Source: Scenedesmus sp. ARA3 (Eukaryota; Chlorophyta; Chlorophyceae; Sphaeropleales; Scenedesmaceae). From it: DNA of 64,000 bases. Both the position numbers and the translations under genes were made by a program. The stretch lies in contig RWJK01001977.1 of assembly GCA_004335835.1 (NCBI GenBank), forward strand, positions 111,341 through 175,340, in the 5' to 3' direction. Shown here piece after piece: positions 23,529-35,365 of the stretch. The notes under the pieces are model-generated. The model searched no databases, was not told where the DNA came from, and was given only the letters and a program-made list of their open reading frames with translations. Each line of letters begins with the position of its first letter. Within the stretch, counting starts at the first letter, position 1.

Positions 23529-25355
23529 TGCCCACCAGGTGCTGCTGCTTGACTGGGTCCAGGTGGGTGAGGTGGTGGTGGTGTCTGGTGGGCAGCTGGG
23601 TGCACAGCGCAGGCAGCTGCTGCCAGCTCAACGTTTTCAGACTCTGCAAGCAGCAGCAAATCATGGCATGCAACGCCACAAGCATGTACAGCAACATCAG
23701 TAGAAAGGCCTGGTGCATGTCATTTTTGGACGGCTGCAGTGCCAGGTGCTCTGTAGCACAACAAGAGAGCATGTCACCCAAATCCAGCAGCTGGCAGCAA
23801 ACACACTGCCCCATAAAGCTGTACAGCGTTGAGACATGCTGTGTGTCCAACCATTGCTCTCCTGTTGTAAACACGGCACATCACACACGGCAAGTGCCCC
23901 TGACAGTGCCGCACCTGCGAGGTATGCCCAAAAGCGAATGCCGAGCAGCAGCACCAGCACAGCCACAGCAAACACCGCAGCAGCAGCACGCTTGCCGATG
24001 CACCTGGAGCATCTGAGCAGCAGGCCCTTGGGACCATAGCCAGGAGCACACACTGCACACACAACAAGCAGCAGCAGCAGCAGCAGCAGCAGGCTGAGTC
24101 AGTGCTGGTAGTAACAAGCACGTAGGCAGTTGCTACAGCACCCGCGGTGGGCAGCACAAACATCAAGGTGCCCAAATGTGGCAGTGTGGAGCTGTCAAAA
24201 TCTCAACACCTACTGCTGTTGCTCCACCAGATGAGTGCCCGAACTGCTCATATGCAGAATGCCATACATTGACACAATGTCTGCCTTGCAACTGCGGATG
24301 ATGCATGCCTTACAACATACTTGGGCGTCTGCTGCACAGTATACTAGTAGCTGCAGCGGAAGCTGTGCAATGTGGCAAGAACACCTGCAGTTATTGCACT
24401 GCGGCAGCTGCCAGCTTGTCTCACCAGCACACAGTACGCCAGAGTACCCCTGCAGGAGCCAGTGCCAAAGAGACAGTTCAGCAGGGCAGAGCATCCTGGT
24501 CAGCTGTGGCGACCAGATACTGCATGCAGCACCTTTGGGCAGCTGCGGCAATAAAGCAACAGCTCATGGTCTGACGAGGATGCAAGCTGCTCATGCGCGC
24601 ATTGCTGCAGTGCAAACTTGAAACGGCTGGGCAGCCCTGTAAGCAGTAGATGTGATGCACAGGTGACATCCTCAGGCTATGCTGCTAGCAGCACACGCAC
24701 CTCTGCGCATTGCCTGGCGAGATATGTTGCAGTGCTGCAGTTGCTGCTGCAGGAGGTGCCGCCCCCCACACAGGATGGCGTTGAGGTGTTGCAGGAGGGG
24801 TGGCACTGCCGCAGCGCATGCTGGGGGTGGCCTGCTGCAGCACATGCTGCTGCAGGAAACCCTAGGCAGGCACGTGGATTGGGACACCTGCGCCGGATTC
24901 AACGCGTGTGCATGCATGGAGAGACAAGGTTGACAGCAGCAGATGCTGGTATAAGATGTAGCAGCTGCTGGTGGATTGCCTCTCAAACCAGCTGCAAGCG
25001 TTGCATTTCTTGCATGCTGTTGTTGCAAGACCAGGAAGTGTCTTTGAGCTTCACATGCAATCCTATAATGTTCATACCTGCTCATGCTCGCTGAGTTTGG
25101 GCTTGGTTGCCACCAGCCAGGTGCAGGCAGCACCAGGGCACCACCCAGGCACCTGGCCTGACTGCTGTCACACTTGGTGCAGGGCTGGCTGCTGCCTGCA
25201 ACTCCAAACTCTCCTGCAGGGCACTGCATCGGTGCTTGCTGGGCAGCAGCACATCTTAAACCACCAAACACCGCAGCTGCAAGGAACAGCCATAGGCAAC
25301 GGGTATGCTGGGGAGCAGCAGCTCTTCCAGTGCTGCGGGACCGCACTGGTTGCAT
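21206..25355 (-). CDS. Cys-rich (GCC2/GCC3-like) multipass membrane protein
   Basis: The first exon (25355-25078) has a signal peptide and the repeat-like CPAGEFGVAGSSQPCTKC, then PAPGWWQPSPNSASM. A Cys-rich exon ends at 24701 (QCHPSCNTSTPSC, TYLARQCAE); its 5' border is uncertain, about 24834, and does not phase-match exon 1, so a small exon may be missing. A 25-bp exon (24449-24425, GYSGVLCA) joins in frame to an exon starting 24052 (VCAPGYGPKGLLLRCSRC, then a transmembrane helix) whose donor is unresolved near 23.83 kb. The last exon, 23643-21206, has about 400 disordered residues and then seven or so hydrophobic helices. This architecture is common in volvocalean algae, where the cysteine module resembles ephrin-receptor/GCC2_GCC3 repeats. 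The ligand and function are unknown. Confidence 0.65.
23494..23526 (+). repeat. (CTG)11 microsatellite inside a coding exon
   Basis: Read on the minus strand it encodes an alanine run in the cytoplasmic linker of the Cys-rich membrane protein, so length changes would stay in frame. Confidence 0.9.
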
Positions 25356-26181
25356 GAGCCTGGGCTCCTAGCAGCTTCCGATGTTCTCAAAGGCACCCTC
25401 GAAGTGCTATGTGAACGCAAACAAGCGTAGTTGAAGCGCAGGAGGTGATCAAGAGGCGTGCTTCTGGTGTGCAGAGCAGCATGAGACCAGGGTGCTGCTC
25501 CTGCTGCAGCTCAGGGGCTGCTGCCATTATCAGTGAATGCAGTGAGCTCCGTAGGCTTGATCAAGTTCCGCAAGTTGCAGCTGCACAGCGACGGGTTCTT
25601 CGCTAAGCGACGGTTTGGTCTTGGTCCTGTACGGCCGATGAAGATTGCTTGAAGGCGCTAAATCCAATGTTACCTGATGCCTTTGAAGATCATCCAGATT
25701 TAGCCTAATTATGGATTGATTTGTTGCATTTTCAAATAGTTGTGGCTGGCGTGGCCGACGTTGATTCTGCGGACACCAACCACATACATCTGCAGTCTAG
25801 CCACTGTCATGGGCATGTGTGCACATGCACGAGAGACCCCAATCTTCGGGGACTTCATTTGTTGCAGGAGTTTTAGTTGTATGCTGCTAAGCTCATGGCA
25901 TACGGCATGCGGATCTTACAGACAGCTCTTGCAGCCAGCTGCTGCATCTACGCAGTTTGACTCCAGCAGGCCCTGCTGGGCAGTTGCACAGAACAGTGGT
26001 GACTTTCAACATGCCTACTCACGCGTGGTGCTTCCCCGTCTTGTGCACTCTGCCACAGTCTGATGGCAATGAAATAGAGGTGGAATATATTGCAGGTAGC
26101 TACATGGCTATACACTGCACTCCATGTACATCTGATGCTGGCAGCAGCAGTAGGGTAACAATGAGTGGAAATGCCTGCTGC

Positions 26182-26214
<33 letters not shown>

Positions 26215-26498
26215 ACTGGTGTGAGTTAGAGTGGGTGGTTGAATGACTCCTTGACATGTGTATGTGGCCCAAAAGTGCCTGCTTTTGTTCTGTTTCCGCT
26301 GTGCTCAACACATGCCGCCATGGTGCCATAACAATAATTTTAAAAAAAGTAACACAGGTTTGACATTTGCATGCTGGAAACGTTGTGGCAACCTGCAATG
26401 AATAATTTCTTTATTTCACAGAGCGGAGCATTGGCAACAGGTCAACGTAGGCTCGGGAGTCCTAAGAAGGTCGAAAGCGTCGAACAGCCCGACACGGC
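25356..26498. other. Divergent intergenic region, 1.1 kb
   Basis: It separates the 5' ends of the Cys-rich membrane gene (minus) and the zinc-finger gene (plus). No TATA box or conserved block was recognised; a (CTG)n tract occurs near 26189-26213. ORFs here are short and unconvincing. Confidence 0.4.
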
Positions 26499-26760
26499 AT
26501 GGACGATGGTGAAGGCTACTTCATCGAGTATGCAAGGTGAAAAAAGCATGCGATTTGGTTGCGGGCGACATGATGCGGTGTTCCTGGAGGGTCCAGGCTG
26601 ACATTCAAACATTGGTGCTGCGAGCAGGAACAGATCAAGATGCACTGGCCCGCGAGCAGCCTGTGTCGAGGGAGGAGGCGAGGACAGACAGATGCCCAAA
26701 GGTACTAGCTGTGCTCTATTTAATGAATCACTGGCTCTTAAACCATTGGCTTGGTGTTGA

Positions 26761-26800
<40 letters not shown>

Positions 26801-29800
26801 ACCCTGACAAGACACAGCAAGAAGCACAGATATGTGCTGTCTTCTTACTAGGCGTTCAGCACATCAATTCCATGCTCACAGATCACTAGACATCTGCAGC
26901 TGCGGGCCAACCTGTTCAGAAGCTGCATCAGGCCCTGGTGCAGTGCTTGCAGTTGCACTATCTGCAGAGCTGCGGTCAACACAACACTGCTGCTGCTTGC
27001 AGGAGAGCTGCGGCTTGGGATCAACTACCAAGTCAAAGGCTACGGGGACCACATAACACACTGCTGGAAGTGGCGCCACTGGTAGGGGCACATGCAGGAA
27101 CTACGACTGGAAAACGAGCCACATCACTGCCTGATCAACAGTAGCTGCAGCAGCAAGGACTGGTTTCTTGTACTCCTCTTATTATTACTTGCAAATAATA
27201 AAATTACAAACAGGACACGTCTCTTGTCGCCAGCACTGCATGTTGTGCATGCATGGTGCCACTGCCTGCACCCTGCTGGGCTCTACGTCATTGCTGCCAT
27301 TGCCAAATCAGCTGCTGCTGTCGCTGCTGGTGCTGCTGCTCCTGATAACCTCTTGCTGCCCTGTCATCTGTGCAGGCGCTGCGTGACTGTCGAGTTACTG
27401 AAGAGCATGGGCTCTCCAGACAAGGTGGTTGGCTTCAACCTGTTGACACCAGAGGACCAGCAGCGAGTGCGGCGGGCCTTTCAGCTGGGCCAGGTGCCAG
27501 AGCAGACAGAAGCAAGCGGCATGGTGCGTTCCTGCAAGCAGTAACACTGACGTGCCACAGAAGTGATTCCTGCAAGCAGCTGCACTGCAGTGCCGCTGGT
27601 GCTTTCTTGCAAGCAGTTGCAGCCAGGTGCTCAGCAGTGCGGTCCTGCAAGCAGCATGATGTGCCCTTACAAGCAGCTGCGCGGAGGATCCAGTAAGGCA
27701 TTTCCTGCAAGCAGCTGCGCTGAGGCGCAGTGATGCATCCCTGCAAGAAGCATGGGTTGTTCCTGCAAGCAGCAGTTGCACTGATGCGCTAGTGGGCTGC
27801 CTTGCGGTACTGTCTAGCAGCAATTTACTTGATGTTCAGCAGCGTGATCTGATCTTCAGCACCACATCCTGCAAGGCATTCTGGCTGATTCTATGACATA
27901 TATTTGCGTGTCTGCTGCAGGTCGAGTACAAAAAGATGATGGCCAAGCAGCAGCAAGATCGCCAGAGGACAGCAGCCAGGCAGCAAGAGAGGGACGCAAG
28001 AGAGCAGGCCAAGGCAGCGGCAGCAGCAGCTCAGCGCACAGCAGCATCAGCAGCAACGCTAGCAGCCGAGCGCAACGCAGCAGCAGCAGCCATTGCAGCT
28101 TTTACCCAGCGCAGGACAGTGTTTGCAGCAGCACCAACAGCAGCGGACAGGTTGGCCAGTCGGCTGGGAGTTGCAGCACCAGCAGCGCCAGCACCAGCAG
28201 CTGCTGTAACAGCAGCTGGCAGTCTAGGACTAGCTGCAGCCGCAGGTGCCAATGGCAGCATGGGCAGAGGCCGTGGCAGGGGCCACGGCAGGGGCAGGGG
28301 CAGGCGGCGGCCGTCATCTTCTGGTGATGACACATCAGATTACGGAAGCGATGATGACGCGGCAGGAAGTGAAGCAGCTGCCGTGCCACGCGCAGCACCT
28401 CCTGCTGCTGGCGCTGCTGCTGTGGCGGACGACAGCAGGCTGATGCACATGCTGGCAGCAGCAGGTGTGTCAGCAGAGCAGCGGGCTGCACTGGCTGAGC
28501 TGCTGGAGCTGCCTGCAGACCCAGCTGCCAGCATGCTGCCAGGTGCAGCAGCAGCAGCAGGGGGTGGCCAGCAGCAGCAGCAGGTGAACCTGCAGCAGGT
28601 GTTCACCTACCTGCAGCTGTTCCACCCGCATTTGTCCGCAATGCTGCAGGACAGGGCCCAGCAGGTGATGTTGGCCAAGCAGGCGCAGCAGAACCTGCAG
28701 CAGACGCAGCACAACTTCCAGCAGCATCTGCAGCAGCACTTCCAGCAGCCGCACATACAGCGCGGTATGGCAGAAGCCGCAGCAGCATTGAAAGCTGGCA
28801 GGCAGCTGCGGTCGATGCAGCCCACAGGCCCTGCTGCTGCGGCATCCTCAGCAGCAGCAGCAGCAGCAGCAGGAGCAGCTGTGGCCCCGGGTGCTGCTGT
28901 TGGTGCTGGTGTGGCGCCTGGGCGCAGCAAGCGCAGGCCGGTGGTCAAAAAGAAGCGAGACACGGACTTTTATGGGGACTCTGATGAGGAGTACAATGTG
29001 GATGATCCTGGGGAGTATGAGCCGCGCCTGCACAGGTACGCTGCTGCTGCTGCTGCCCCTGCAGCTGCTGCTGCTGCTGCAGGGCAAGCTGTGTCACGGA
29101 GAAGAGCAATAATTGATGCTGCGTGCTGTTTGGGAGCTCGTCTTATTGAGCATGCTACATAAGGCCATTTGACAGCAGTGGTGTTGCTGATGAGTGGTGC
29201 ATCGCTTGCTCAGAGGGGATGCGCAACAGCCCCGCAGCCAAGTTGAGGCTCACAAACAGCGCATTGCCCTGATGGCTTCCGCCTGCTGCCCTGCACTACT
29301 TGACAACCCTGCATCCCTCTCACTCTCTTGCAGGAGCAAGGAGGCAGCGGGCCGTGGGCGTGGCAGGGGCCGGCCAGCAGGCAGGGGCAGAGGCGGCCGC
29401 GGCAAGCAGCAGCGGCTCAGCGAGGATGGAGGCCAGCAGCAGCAGCAGCAGCAGTGGCAGGTTGCAAAGCCGGCAGGGCTGGACTTGTCCCAAGTGTATG
29501 CAGCAGCGCTGCAGCAGCAGCAGGCAGCTGCTGCTGGGAGGCCTCTATCTGCTGGACAGAGCAGCGTGCTGCTGCAGCAACAGCAGCAGCAGCAGGCTTT
29601 CCGTCCAGCTAAGGTGCAGTTTACAACCGTGTCCCTGCCTGCAGGATCGACCCCGGCAGGTAGCCTGATGCTTCAGCCTGGCATGATGCTGTCATCAGGC
29701 CTGCAGCAGCAGCAGCAGATGCTGCCATCAGGCCTACAGCAGCGGCAGACGCCGTCAACAATGCTGCAGCAGCAGCAGCAACAGATGCTGCCATCAGGCC

Positions 29801-32041
29801 AGCAGCAGCAGCAGATGCTGCCATCTGGCCTGCAGCAGCGGCAGACGCCGGCAACAATGCTGCAACAGCAGATGCTGCCATCAGGCCAGCAGCAGCAGCA
29901 GATGCTGCCATCAGGCCTACAGCAGCGGCAGACGCCGGCAACAATGCTGCAGCAGCAGGGCCTGCAGGCTGGTGGCATGACAGGTGTGGCTGCAGGTGCA
30001 CATGGTAGGGTGAGCATGCCGTACGCCGCCCTTCCGTTCAGCCTGCCAACAGCTGTGAATGGTACCCCTGCAAGCGCCTCTGCTCTCAACGTGGCAGCAA
30101 CAGCAGCAGCACCTGCACTGAGTTGGCCTGCCAGTGGTGGCTTCCTACCAGCAGCAGGAGCAGCAGCTGCGTCATGTGCGCCTGTGACTGCAACAGCTGG
30201 GCTCACAAATGCAGCAGCAGCCATATCGATGCGGCCTGGCAGTGCAGGTGTGCTGTTAGCAGTGACAGCAGGCCAGCAGCAGCTTTCGGGCGCTGCCATT
30301 CTCACAGGAATGCAGCCAATGGCTAATGCAAAGCTGCCGCCTGGCATCACAACAGCAGCATCAGCTGTGCCTGTTGCGCCTGCTGCTGCTGCCGGGGCAG
30401 TAGCCAGTGCTCCTGGTGTGCTTGGTGGGCCAGCAGGAAGGCTGCTGCTGCAGGGCTCAGCACCTTTTGTGAGGCGTGCATTGCAGCTGCAGCAGCCGGG
30501 AATGCTGCAAGCTGGCACGGCAGCTGGCGGTGACCGTGATAAGGTAAGAGGTGAACACCAGCCGGATGTAATTTTGTACACTGTTATTTGCATGTAGCTT
30601 CACATTCAGCAGGTGAGCTGTCCCTCCTATTACAGCATGCATTTCTGCAGATGTCAAAGCAGGGGGGTGGTGCGTGGTGTTGTGACAGCCTGCTGGATGC
30701 TACTACCTCTGACCACCTCGATGCAATGGTGTGTATATCAGACATCTGCTGACTCATAGCGCTGCTGCTGCCACGGGTGCATGCAGGCTTTCAGCCTGGC
30801 CACGCCTCCCTTCCCCATGATCCTTCCCTCTCCCCTTCAGCAGCACATGCAGCAGTCACCACCACCGGCAGGGCTTGAGCAGCTGCTGGCCAATGGCGGC
30901 AGCAGCAGCCCTATCCGCGGTGACATCCCAGGCAGCCCTGCTGCTAGCAGCGGCAGCAGCATGCCAGGCACCTCTGCACCACAGCCCTTACTCCAGCAGC
31001 AGCAGCAGGAGCCACATCAGCCGGCATTCGGCAGCAGTGCTGGTTTTCCAGCTGGGCTAACCCCATCAAGCAACTCATACATGTGTGGCACATCCGCTGC
31101 ACAGCTGTGGGCAGCATCAGCGCCTCAGCATTTCAGCTCAGCTTGGGGCCCCAGCATGGCAAGAAATGCAGATGCGGCGATACTGCACAGCCCTGGCAAG
31201 CGCCAGGCTGAGGTTGAAGGAGGGGGTCCCGTGGGGGCAGAACAGGGCGGGCCTGGCAGGATTCCTGCAGGCCTGACCAGCACATCCGCTGCACAGCCAT
31301 GGCCCGCTCCAGCGCCTCAGCAGTACAGCTCAGCATGGGGCCCCAGTATGACAAGGAATGATGCATTACTGCGCAGCCCTGGCATGCGCAAGCCTCAGGC
31401 TGGTGTTCCTTCTGCAGGTCCTGACAAGGGTCCTGACAGCCTGACGAGTCCTGACAAGGGTCCTGCAGGCCTGACCAGCCCTGACGGCCTGTCAGGCTGG
31501 CTGCCTGGCCGGCTGCCTTCCTGGGGCCCTGCAGAGCTGCAGGCTGATATGGCTGAGCTGGGTGGGGTGCAGATGCACCTGCTGGATGCAGCACACGATA
31601 CTGAGCCAGTGTCGCCTGCATCAGCTGCGCGGCTGCTGTGTCAGGAGAGCATTGATAAAGGCGGGCCAGCAGAGGGCACGGTGGGAGCCAGTGGTGTGGC
31701 TGGGGGTGGTGCGGCAGAAGGCATCTGGGATGGGCTATGCAGGGGGCGTTAGCATTGTGCAGCAACCGCTGCAGCAGCCAGCGCATGGCATATGCGGACC
31801 TGCTGCTGCTGCACCTCTGGCTGGGTCAGCATCAGGAGGTGCTGCAGCAGCTGGTGCTGGAGGCAGCATGCAGCTGCAAGTGCCACCAGCGCTGCATGCC
31901 GAGTTTGTGCGCATTGTGAGCAGCCTGCCGGAGGATGCGAGGGCAGATGTGCTGCAGCAGGTGGGACCACATGGCATCGCGAGCTTTGTGCATGTGTTTC
32001 ATGAGCAAACGCGCGCTGCAAGTGCAGCGCGTGTTCAGTAA
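26499..32041 (+). CDS. PARP-type zinc-finger nuclear protein with long Gln/Ala-rich body
   Basis: Exons: 26499-26536, 26628-26701, 27003-27081, 27376-27523, 27921-29035, 29334 to about 30543, and 30787 onward; borders are GT-AG with phases 2, 1, 2, 0, 2, 0. The first four exons build one zf-PARP domain: YFIEYARNRSRCTGPRAAC, GELRLGINYQ, HCWKWRHWRC, VELLKSMGSPDKVVGF and LTPEDQQRVRRAF, with the Cys/Cys/His/Cys zinc ligands in order. zf-PARP fingers bind nicked or broken DNA. The rest (over 1,000 residues) has Ala-rich coiled sequence, an NLS-like KRRPVVKKKRD followed by acidic EEYNVDDPGEYE, an RGG/AT-hook-like GRGRGRPAGRGRGGRG, Gln repeats and two copies of an SSAWGPSM module. No PARP catalytic, BRCT or ligase domain is seen. 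The C-terminus in the other frame (LHAEFVRIVSSLPEDARADV, stop 32039-32041) looks genuine, so a small intron or frame change lies between 31.56 and 31.74 kb. Confidence 0.75.
26762..26800 (+). repeat. (CTG)13 microsatellite in intron 2 of the zinc-finger gene
   Basis: Uninterrupted CTG tract within the intron between 26702 and 27002. It is not next to the acceptor. Confidence 0.9.
27526..27800 (+). repeat. Short-period tandem repeat in intron 4
   Basis: CCTGCAAGCAGCTGC-like cores occur eight times at about 27531, 27569, 27605, 27643, 27668, 27702, 27739 and 27761, spaced 22-38 bp. The array starts at the donor of exon 4, whose own sequence (TTCCTGCAAGCAG) is the first copy. Confidence 0.7.
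29698..29960 (+). repeat. In-frame coding repeats, Gln-rich
   Basis: Inside the zinc-finger protein, a unit reading MLPSGLQQRQTPATMLQQQ is repeated three times with shorter MLPSGQQQQQ units between. At DNA level these are near-identical blocks, so the repeat is recent. Confidence 0.8.
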
Positions 32042-32110
32042 GCAGGGGGCTCAGTGGATTGAGCGTAAGGCAGGTTTGCTGTGTGAGGTGGTTGCTTGCA
32101 TGTTGAGGAT

Positions 32111-32123
32111 TGTAAACATGTAA
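32111..32123 (+). terminator. Two overlapping-range TGTAA polyadenylation signals
   Basis: TGTAA at 32111-32115 and again at 32119-32123, 70-80 bp past the stop at 32041. Their position supports 32041, not the earlier in-frame TAG at 31750-31752, as the true end of the zinc-finger gene. Confidence 0.5.
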
Positions 32124-32544
32124 CAGGATTGGCTCTCAACACTAACAATTACTGTTCAGTGGTATACGAGCTGGCGGCTGCTGGCAGCTGACCTGGTAGG
32201 GTCCTTCATTGCGCAGAGGCAGCAGTGCGTGTTTGACAGCAGACCAGCAAGCGGCAGAACAAACTCCTAAAGAATTTCAACTGCTGCATGCCGTGTTTGT
32301 CCTGGGTCTCTCGCCACAACATGTTGTGCATCTGGAAACAACCCAAGCAGTGGATTTGCCCCTGCATAGCTCTGTGTACAACACAGCATACCGTGAACAG
32401 TGTCACCTGCAACAAAGCTCAAGCCCATAGGCTTGGCGCTGTCTATTCGGCTGATTACACATAGGCTACACTGTGCCTTGTGTGACGTTGGCGATGCCGC
32501 GTTCGTTCCACATCCCAAACAGTGCTGTTGCAACACGTGTGCTA

Positions 32545-33120
32545 GCCTTCTTGCAGACAATCAATGCCAAGAGCAACACAATCTCAGCAAACCGCTGGCA
32601 ACCTAGCTGCACCATGTGCAGGCTTCACCTGTATGGTCCATAAGCGCGACTAAACACTAAGCATCCACAACTGCCAACCATGTGACAGGCACGTGTGTGT
32701 ACACGACTCGACACCAAACTGCAACCCTGTGTGCATGCCATGGAACGCTCACACATGTGCACGCCTTGCAGGCGCATGGACTATGTGTGGTACGACAGTG
32801 CAAGCAGCCAGACAAACACACACACTTGCAGACAATAAATGCCAAGAACAACACATTGCTGCTAACCGCTGGCCCCCTAGCACCCTAGCTGCACCATGTG
32901 CAGGCTTCACCTGCATGGCCCGTAAGCCTGGCTGATACACTGCCCACAAATGCCCATTTACGACAGGCACTGAACTCAAAGTTAGCAGTTGGTCCTTTAC
33001 TCAACGTCTATGCAAGAGAAGCATCCTGCACGCATGCCAAAATGTGCTCACAGACCTACAAGCCTGGCAGGCGCATGAATGTGTGGTATGACCGCGCAAG
33101 CAACCAGACCAACACACATG
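32545..33120 (+). repeat. Diverged tandem duplication, unit about 275-300 bp, intergenic
   Basis: A block at about 32550-32646 (CTTGCAGACAATCAATGCC through CTGCACCATGTGCAGGCTTC) recurs at 32825-32927. Another block, GCAGGCGCATGGACTATGTG at about 32769, recurs diverged at about 33067. Together they suggest two units and part of a third. No open frame runs through them; they fill the gap between the zinc-finger gene and the convergent minus-strand gene. Confidence 0.65.
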
Positions 33121-33168
33121 CATCAAATTGGAACCTTGCTGTCAACGCGCCTCAGCCAGATTCCTCAC

Positions 33169-35314
33169 TCAGCCACAAGGCCTGCTGTACACTGCCTTAT
33201 GCAGCCGAGCTGCTGCCCAAGCAACCACGCTCTTCTCCTTGCTACTCAGCACACCAGCTGCAGCTGTGCCTTCTGCTGTCGCCTCTTCAGCCTGCACTGC
33301 CTGCTCTGCTGCCTCGACCAGCTTCCGCATCACCTCAGCAGCAGCAGCACTTGGCGGCTTGCGTGCAAAGCCCCACAGCAGCACAGCCAGCTGCTGAGGA
33401 GTAAACTGCGCCAAGTAGTTGTACACGTGGCCTGTTAACACGTCCATAACTGCGGGCTCAACCTCCAAACTGCTTGCACCCAGTGCCTGAGCCATGTCAG
33501 ACAGTACAGCAGCAGCTGCACTGCCCTCAGCTGGCAGCTTCAGTGCCGTCGTTGCTGGCTCTGCTGCTTCATTTGCAGCAGAATCGTCGGTCTGCTGCTG
33601 CTGCTCTTTATAGTGCATCAGCGCTGCCAGCGCTGCCGCCGCTCGCTGCTCCTGCTGTGCTGCGTCAGTGCTGCAGTAAGCACTCTCAGCCTCTTCACCG
33701 GGTGCGCCTGAAGATGTGCTGGTATGTGCTATTGCTGCGCTGTCACTGCCACTCAGTAGATCCCTGACAGCTTGTGCACCTCCCAGCCTCTGCTGCTGTG
33801 CGGCATACCACACCAGCAGGCCGTGGTCTTCAGGCTCCAGCGCTGGCAGCAGCCTGAGCAGGTGACCCCAGAACTGCTGCGCTGCAGCAGGGTCGTTGGT
33901 CATAGGAATACCTGCTAGGATCAGCTGCTGCATGCTGCGCATGCTGCTTGTGATATCAGCAAGTGTTTCCGGTTGCAGCTGTGCTGAACCAGCTGCAGCT
34001 GAAGCGTTCACGGCTTGCTTGACGGCTGCTGGCAGCTTGCGCAGGGACTCCAACATTTGAGCATCCTCTCTGCTGAAAGCCGAGCTGCTGGCAACCAAGC
34101 TGGCGCTGCTGCTCTTCTGCAGCAGCTGCATCATTGGGGGGGTTTGGCTGATCTGCACCACAAATGACAGGTACTGGTCCAGCTGCGCCATGCTCATCGC
34201 TGGAACTGCTGGGACTGCAGCACAGGCTATAGCAGTGAGACATGCCTGGTCGCGCGTGCCCAGACGTCCAGGTTGAAGGTCCTTGCGTGACGATGCAGCC
34301 GCTGCCAGCGCTGCCACATAAGGCAGTTGCTTCTGCTCCACCTGCCGCTGCAGAACACTTGGCGACAGCATATTTTCGGATGGTATCAGGCCTGCTGCGC
34401 CTGCATACGCCTCAACAACCTGGGATGTGCTGAGGCCGTCTGTTGCAAAATTGCTGCTGCTGTTCCACCAGTTGCAAATCTGCGCCGCCAGGGAGCGCCA
34501 AGCTGCTGCTGGCTGTGGTTTCACGTCAACCACAGAATTAGCCACGCCAGTGACACATGCCAGAAGGATGCGCGAAGCCACTTGAGCATCCCCCTGCTGC
34601 AGCTGCGCTGACCTGCCTGCAGCTGTTGCAATCTCTGCCAGCGTGTTCGCCAGATGATCCGAGTCCACGCAACTCCACTCAGGCTTGCGCGCCTCTGCAA
34701 AGCCTGTTGCCACCTTCCAAACAGGAAGCAAGCACCAGGAGACCAGCTCTAAATCTGCAGAATTGAATGCGCCTGACAGTGCATCAGCTGCGATGCATAA
34801 CGGCCTGCAGCACGCAGCTGCACTCGAACATGCCTCTGTACCGTCTGGAAGTTGCTGTCGCCGAGCAAGCTGCCTACAGCAATCCACTTAAGCCATGCTG
34901 AGGAGGCCGCAGCATCCCAACTCTGCCTCAACCCCAGCTGCGCATGCTCGAGGCCCCTAAAAGCAGCTGTGAGGTGCTGGCTGGTGAACTGCATGCTGAT
35001 GACAGAGTCGTAGGCTGCCCCTACAACACACGCTTCTAACAGCACTGTTCCTGCATCACTGGTGCTGGCACCAGAAATGCTACGAGGCTTGCTGAGCTGC
35101 TCTGCCAGCAGCTGCCAGGCCTGCTGCAGCCAAACATTAGTCGGCCTGAAGCCGCCAGCAGCGGCGGCGCAGATGGATGTGCACAGAGAGCGCACAGCAT
35201 TTGACCCCCTGCCTTCCTTTGCTTGCTGAGCTGCAACCTGGAAGCTTTGCTGCAACGTCAAGTCCAGGATGCTTGCACAGGAGGCTTCAGAGGCACCTGA
35301 TGCAGAGGGCTCGG

Positions 35315-35365
<51 letters not shown>

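Noticed and set aside
28031..28333. Minus-strand ORFs rich in Pro/Leu/Ala opposite the zinc-finger gene, and similar frames opposite every CAG-rich exon
   Set aside because: They are antisense shadows of CAG/GCA repeats in real exons on the other strand.
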